Shown here: piece after piece, positions 32,499 through 35,622 of the stretch | Layout: every line of letters begins with the position of its first letter | Numbering within the stretch: position 1 is the stretch's first letter | Assembly: GCA_025350695.1 (NCBI GenBank) | Contig: JANXXI010000122.1 | Location: forward strand, 1 to 35,622 | Length of the DNA stretch: 35,622 nucleotides | Direction of reading: 5' to 3' | Source: Acidobacteriota bacterium | GTDB taxonomy: Bacteria > Acidobacteriota > Terriglobia > Bryobacterales > Bryobacteraceae | Notes under the pieces: generated by a model | Seen by the model: only the letters and a program-made list of their open reading frames with translations | What the model was told of the DNA's origin: nothing | Database searches by the model: none | Translations under genes and position numbers: made by a program

Positions 32499-34250
32499 AT
32501 GAAGCCCCTTGTAATCCTCTGCCTTGCCGTCTCCCTGCTTCCGGCGCAGAGTTGGACCCAATGGGGACAAAACCCACAGCACACCGGCGCCGTCGGCGTA
32601 TCTGGCCAAAAGCTTGAAAAGGTTTACGATAAGTTCCAATACGACTTACTGGCCGATGCCATCCGCAAAGAATATGGTGACTTGCTGGTTCACTACATGG
32701 CGCCAATCGTGGATGGCGACGATGTCTTCATGCTACAGCGAGTTGGCGACTGGGTGTCCTGTCGTGACAATGCCCCACCGTGCGGTCCCGACGTTTGGGC
32801 CGAGATGGAATGGAGCGTTGTGAAACTGAAGTGGGTGGACGGCAAGTTGGCCGTAAAGTGGGTGGCCCAGACCGACTGGCAGCCAATTCCCGACAACGGC
32901 AGCCATTGGGAACCCGTCTTCCATCCGGTCCTTTCCGGAAAATTCCTCTACATCCCGTCGCTGGGCGGCGTGCTATTGAAGGTGGACCGCGAGACGGGCG
33001 AGCAAGTAGACGTGCTTAACCCCTTCGAAAATCTTGACTCTAACATTTACGTGACCGGACCAATCGCCGCGGATAAGGACGGCAACCTGTTTTACAACAC
33101 CATGAAGGTGCATCCGTTTGAGCCATGGACTCGCGATGCCGTGGGAGCTTGGCTGGTGCGTGTTGGGGCCGATGGTAGGATCACCTCACAGACGTTCCAG
33201 AATTTGGTTCCCGGCGCGCCCGCAGCCGATGCCGAATGCTTCACGATCTTCAATTCGTTTTCCCTTCCCTGGCCGCCAAGCCCCACCGCCCTGCCGGATA
33301 CTTACACTTGTGGCAGTGAGCGTCCTGGAGTGAATGTCGCCCCTGCGATTGCACCCGATGGAACTATTTACACCGTCTCCCGCGCGCACTTCAATCCCAG
33401 CTACGGGTACTTAGTCGCGGTGAATCCTGACTTGACTCCTAAGTGGACGGCCTCGCTACGGGATCGCTTGAATGATGGCTGCGGAGTGTCGCTGCCGGAC
33501 AATGGCGCGAAGGGCGGATGCCGCGAAGGCGCCACTCCGGGAGTCGATCCGGCAACCAACATGAAACCAGCCGGACACGTGAATGACCTCTCCACCGCAT
33601 CGCCGGTAGTGACTCCGGATGGGGCGATTCTTTATGGAGCCTACACCCGCTATAACAGCGCGCGCGGCCATCTTTTCAAGTTCAGCCCGGCGGGCGATTT
33701 GCTTGCCGCATTCGATTTCGGTTGGGACACGACCCCGGCGGTATTTGCCCATGACGGAACCTATTCCGTGATGCTGAAGAGCAATCACTACGGCATCCCA
33801 TCTTACTGCGGCAATCCGGTATTCTGTCTGCCCGATGAGGAAAAATACGAGTTAGTAAGTTTGAACGCTAACCTACAACCCGAATGGAAATTTCTGAGTA
33901 CTAACAACATGGCCTGCGAAACTCTGGCTGATGGGACACAGAAATGTACTCCGCATTCGGCTGGCTTTGAGTGGTGCGTGAACATGGTGGCGGTGGATCA
34001 GGATGGCGTGATGTACGCCAATAGCGAAGACGGCAACGTCTACGCCGTGGATCGAAATGGCAAACTGGTGGGCAATATTTTCCTGCAGCTTGCGGTTGGA
34101 GCGGCTTACACTCCGCTTGCGATTGGGCCGGATGGCAAGATCTATACCCAAAACGCGGGTGCCCTGTTTGTTGTTGGGAAAACGGAGACAGCCCCCGCAC
34201 CCGCAGCGGCAGCAATTGCGCCCATGGCGAAATCTCCCAGCCTCCATTAA
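32499..34250 (+). CDS. Secreted PQQ-type beta-propeller protein
   Basis: 583 residues with a signal peptide (about 1-17, ending LLPAQS). The body consists of PQQ/pyrrolo-quinoline-type blades: SWTQWGQNPQHTGAVGVS opens as in BamB/quinoprotein propellers, then YIPSLGGVLLKVDRETGEQV, TGPIAADKDGNLFYNTMK, VAPAIAPDGTIYTVSRAH, ASPVVTPDGAILYGAYTRYN, MVAVDQDGVMYANSEDGNVY and PLAIGPDGKIYTQNAG. No catalytic ligand for PQQ is obvious, so a binding or scaffold role is more likely than dehydrogenase activity. At least ten Cys suggest disulphides and export. It starts 3 nt after the glycosyltransferase stop, the position held by NfrA in NfrBA loci, but it is not an NfrA homologue. A low-complexity tail (TETAPAPAAAAIAPMA) ends it. 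Confidence 0.85.
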   Translation: MKPLVILCLAVSLLPAQSWTQWGQNPQHTGAVGVSGQKLEKVYDKFQYDLLADAIRKEYGDLLVHYMAPIVDGDDVFMLQRVGDWVSCRDNAPPCGPDVWAEMEWSVVKLKWVDGKLAVKWVAQTDWQPIPDNGSHWEPVFHPVLSGKFLYIPSLGGVLLKVDRETGEQVDVLNPFENLDSNIYVTGPIAADKDGNLFYNTMKVHPFEPWTRDAVGAWLVRVGADGRITSQTFQNLVPGAPAADAECFTIFNSFSLPWPPSPTALPDTYTCGSERPGVNVAPAIAPDGTIYTVSRAHFNPSYGYLVAVNPDLTPKWTASLRDRLNDGCGVSLPDNGAKGGCREGATPGVDPATNMKPAGHVNDLSTASPVVTPDGAILYGAYTRYNSARGHLFKFSPAGDLLAAFDFGWDTTPAVFAHDGTYSVMLKSNHYGIPSYCGNPVFCLPDEEKYELVSLNANLQPEWKFLSTNNMACETLADGTQKCTPHSAGFEWCVNMVAVDQDGVMYANSEDGNVYAVDRNGKLVGNIFLQLAVGAAYTPLAIGPDGKIYTQNAGALFVVGKTETAPAPAAAAIAPMAKSPSLH

Positions 34251-34322
34251 TTATTTCTATAATCGCATTCATTTAGTCTATTCAATTTTTACTCTCCGGC
34301 GCGGGGAACAGGCAGCCGCCAA

Positions 34323-35622
34323 TCACAACGCGAACTTGTCCGACTCACTCGCCTTGCCCGACAACCGGGGATCTCCACCGGTCTCCTTCAAAATCTGCTC
34401 CAACCGGTCCTGCATCCCCTCCACCAGCTTCTTCGTCGCCGGGTCCTTCACGTGATTCACATAACGCCCGCGCATCCGCGGACCAATCTTCGCATCGGCT
34501 ACCAAGTTATGAATCTGATCCGGATCCTTGCGAATATCGTACAGTTCCGACATGTCCCACGCGCCAGGATATTGCATCAGGCTGTGCGTTTCAGTCCGCA
34601 GTCCAACGATGTTCGGCGTGTACGGAAAGTCCTGCTCCCAGGCGTATTGATAGATAAAATCCTTGCGCCAATTCTCCGGCACGTTACCCATCGCAGGACC
34701 CAGCAGCGAACGCCCAACCATCGTCGGTGGAGGCTTGATGCCGGCTACTTCAAGGAACGTCGGGGCAATGTCCAGGTTCAACGCCATCGCGTCAACCTTG
34801 CGCGGAGCGGAGCCGAACAACGCAGGGCAATGCGCCAGCAACGGCACGCGGATCGACGCCTCATACATGGCGCGCTTGTCAATCAATCCATGTTCACCCC
34901 ACAGAAAGCCGTTGTCGCCCATGTAGACCACCAACGTATCCTGCAACAGCTTTTGTGCTTCCAGTTCCGCGAAGATCTCGCCCACGCTTTCGTCAATGGC
35001 GATGAGGCACTGGCAGTAGCGCTTGTAGTGAACCTCCCACGACTCGTCGCTATCGATCGCGCCATCCACGCCATGCCGTGAAGCCCGGCGAGTGCGGACC
35101 CAATCGGGCCATTGTTTGTAGAACTCTTCTTTGTATGGCAGCGTTTTCGGACGCGGGACGGGCAGGCCATCGAACAGCTTCTGATGGCGTTCGGGCGCTT
35201 GAAACGGCGCATGCACCGCTTTGTGCGAAAGGTACACGCTGAACGGCTGGCCGGCATTTTCGCGAATGAAGCGGCGCGTCTCGGCGGTGAGAATGTCGGT
35301 CATGTTACCCTGCACGCGCTTCCGTTCGCCGTTGATGTTCACTTCAGGATTCGTGTATTCGCCCTGGCCACGGAAGCTTAGCCAGGAATCGAACCCAGGC
35401 TGGGGAGCATCGCCTTCGCCACCCATGTGCCACTTGCCGAAGAACCCGTTGCGATAGCCGCCGATGCGCAGCAGTTGCGGGAAGTTGGCTAGCTTGGGAT
35501 CGAGGGCGGAGAAGTTATCCTGTACGCCGTGCTGATGCATGTAGAGGCCGGTCAGCATGGACGCGCGGCTGGGCGAGCATAACGATGACGTAACGAACGC
35601 GTTGGCGAAGTTGACCCCGTGG
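34323..35622 (-). CDS. S1-family sulfatase, 5' end cut by the window
   Basis: 433 residues are visible; the start lies beyond 35622. Near the truncated N-terminus SSLCSPSRASMLTG contains CSPSR, the CxPxR motif whose Cys (codon 35577-35579) becomes formylglycine, the catalytic residue. Further: GFFGKWHMGG (conserved Lys and His), AVHAPFQAP, GDNGFLWGEHGLIDKRAMYE (metal-binding DN) and RVPLLAHCP. The order matches type I sulfatases acting on sulfated glycans (heparan N-sulfatase/iduronate-2-sulfatase-like). A signal peptide is expected but not in view. It is convergent with the propeller gene, 72 nt apart. Substrate cannot be told; sulfatase genes are common in acidobacteria and Planctomycetota. 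Confidence 0.93.
   Translation of the reverse strand, partial: HGVNFANAFVTSSLCSPSRASMLTGLYMHQHGVQDNFSALDPKLANFPQLLRIGGYRNGFFGKWHMGGEGDAPQPGFDSWLSFRGQGEYTNPEVNINGERKRVQGNMTDILTAETRRFIRENAGQPFSVYLSHKAVHAPFQAPERHQKLFDGLPVPRPKTLPYKEEFYKQWPDWVRTRRASRHGVDGAIDSDESWEVHYKRYCQCLIAIDESVGEIFAELEAQKLLQDTLVVYMGDNGFLWGEHGLIDKRAMYEASIRVPLLAHCPALFGSAPRKVDAMALNLDIAPTFLEVAGIKPPPTMVGRSLLGPAMGNVPENWRKDFIYQYAWEQDFPYTPNIVGLRTETHSLMQYPGAWDMSELYDIRKDPDQIHNLVADAKIGPRMRGRYVNHVKDPATKKLVEGMQDRLEQILKETGGDPRLSGKASESDKFAL

Noticed and set aside
34452-35081. Plus-strand open frame of 209 codons
   Set aside because: It is antisense to the sulfatase, which carries clear family motifs.
1-35622. CRISPR array, prophage, integron or complete insertion sequence
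   Set aside because: No regularly spaced repeats, integrase, transposase with paired terminal repeats or phage structural genes were seen.

Overview
The window looks like a chromosomal segment of an Acidobacteriota bacterium, most likely of the Solibacter/Bryobacter type. This is an inference from gene content. The markers are an Oar-type TonB receptor with a carboxypeptidase-regulatory N-terminus, a Ser/Thr kinase fused through one membrane helix to a TolB/WD40-like propeller, MacB-type permeases lacking an adjacent ATPase, a secreted TPR protein, an S1 sulfatase and many small secreted Cys-rich proteins. No rRNA, CRISPR array, integrase or intact insertion sequence was seen. One tRNA (Arg, anticodon CCT) is present.

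Layout. 1-2556: a cut-off secreted TPR protein, a secreted protein with two PAN/Apple repeats, and a gene-poor stretch with a terminator-like structure. 2557-7011 (minus): HU, an M20 metallopeptidase and two MacB-type permeases in one direction, with dcd (dCTP deaminase) divergent from HU. 7693-10700: a small HTH protein, then a decaying zone with an APH-like phosphotransferase remnant and a multicopper oxidase remnant, beside two small secreted proteins. 10725-15434 (plus): the most coherent system here, running Cys-rich secreted protein, outer-membrane barrel, FMN-binding-like secreted protein, OB-fold secreted protein, FtsX/MacB-type permease and LolD-type ATPase. It is closed by a convergent AraC-type regulator. 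16275-18079: the tRNA, a small secreted peptide, a polytopic membrane protein, a hypothetical gene and a coding fossil. 18264-20781: a truncated copy of what I believe is a multi-copy protein family, a GNAT acetyltransferase, a possible zinc-ribbon protein and a truncated sugar isomerase. 20804-24264: HicB/HicA, the kinase-propeller, and a second HicA/HicB pair in the opposite direction; a 19-bp sequence at the kinase 3' end recurs before the first HicB. 24265-30189: gene fossils, the TonB receptor, a frameshifted metallopeptidase-like pseudogene, a degraded stretch and a MazF-like toxin. 30699-35622: an NfrB-like glycosyltransferase with a C-terminal MshEN-like domain, a secreted PQQ-type propeller protein 3 nt behind it, and a convergent sulfatase cut by the window end.

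Two themes recur. First, gene decay: at least seven remnants show stops, frameshifts or truncations, clustered at 8.4-10.6 kb, 17.9-20.8 kb and 24.3-29.9 kb. Second, start signals: several single genes have no Shine-Dalgarno but carry a -10-like hexamer (CATACT, GATACT, TATACT, TATCAT, TATCTT) only 6-8 nt before the ATG, as expected of leaderless mRNAs, while other genes have strong Shine-Dalgarno sites. All functional calls were made by eye from protein motifs; no database search was run.
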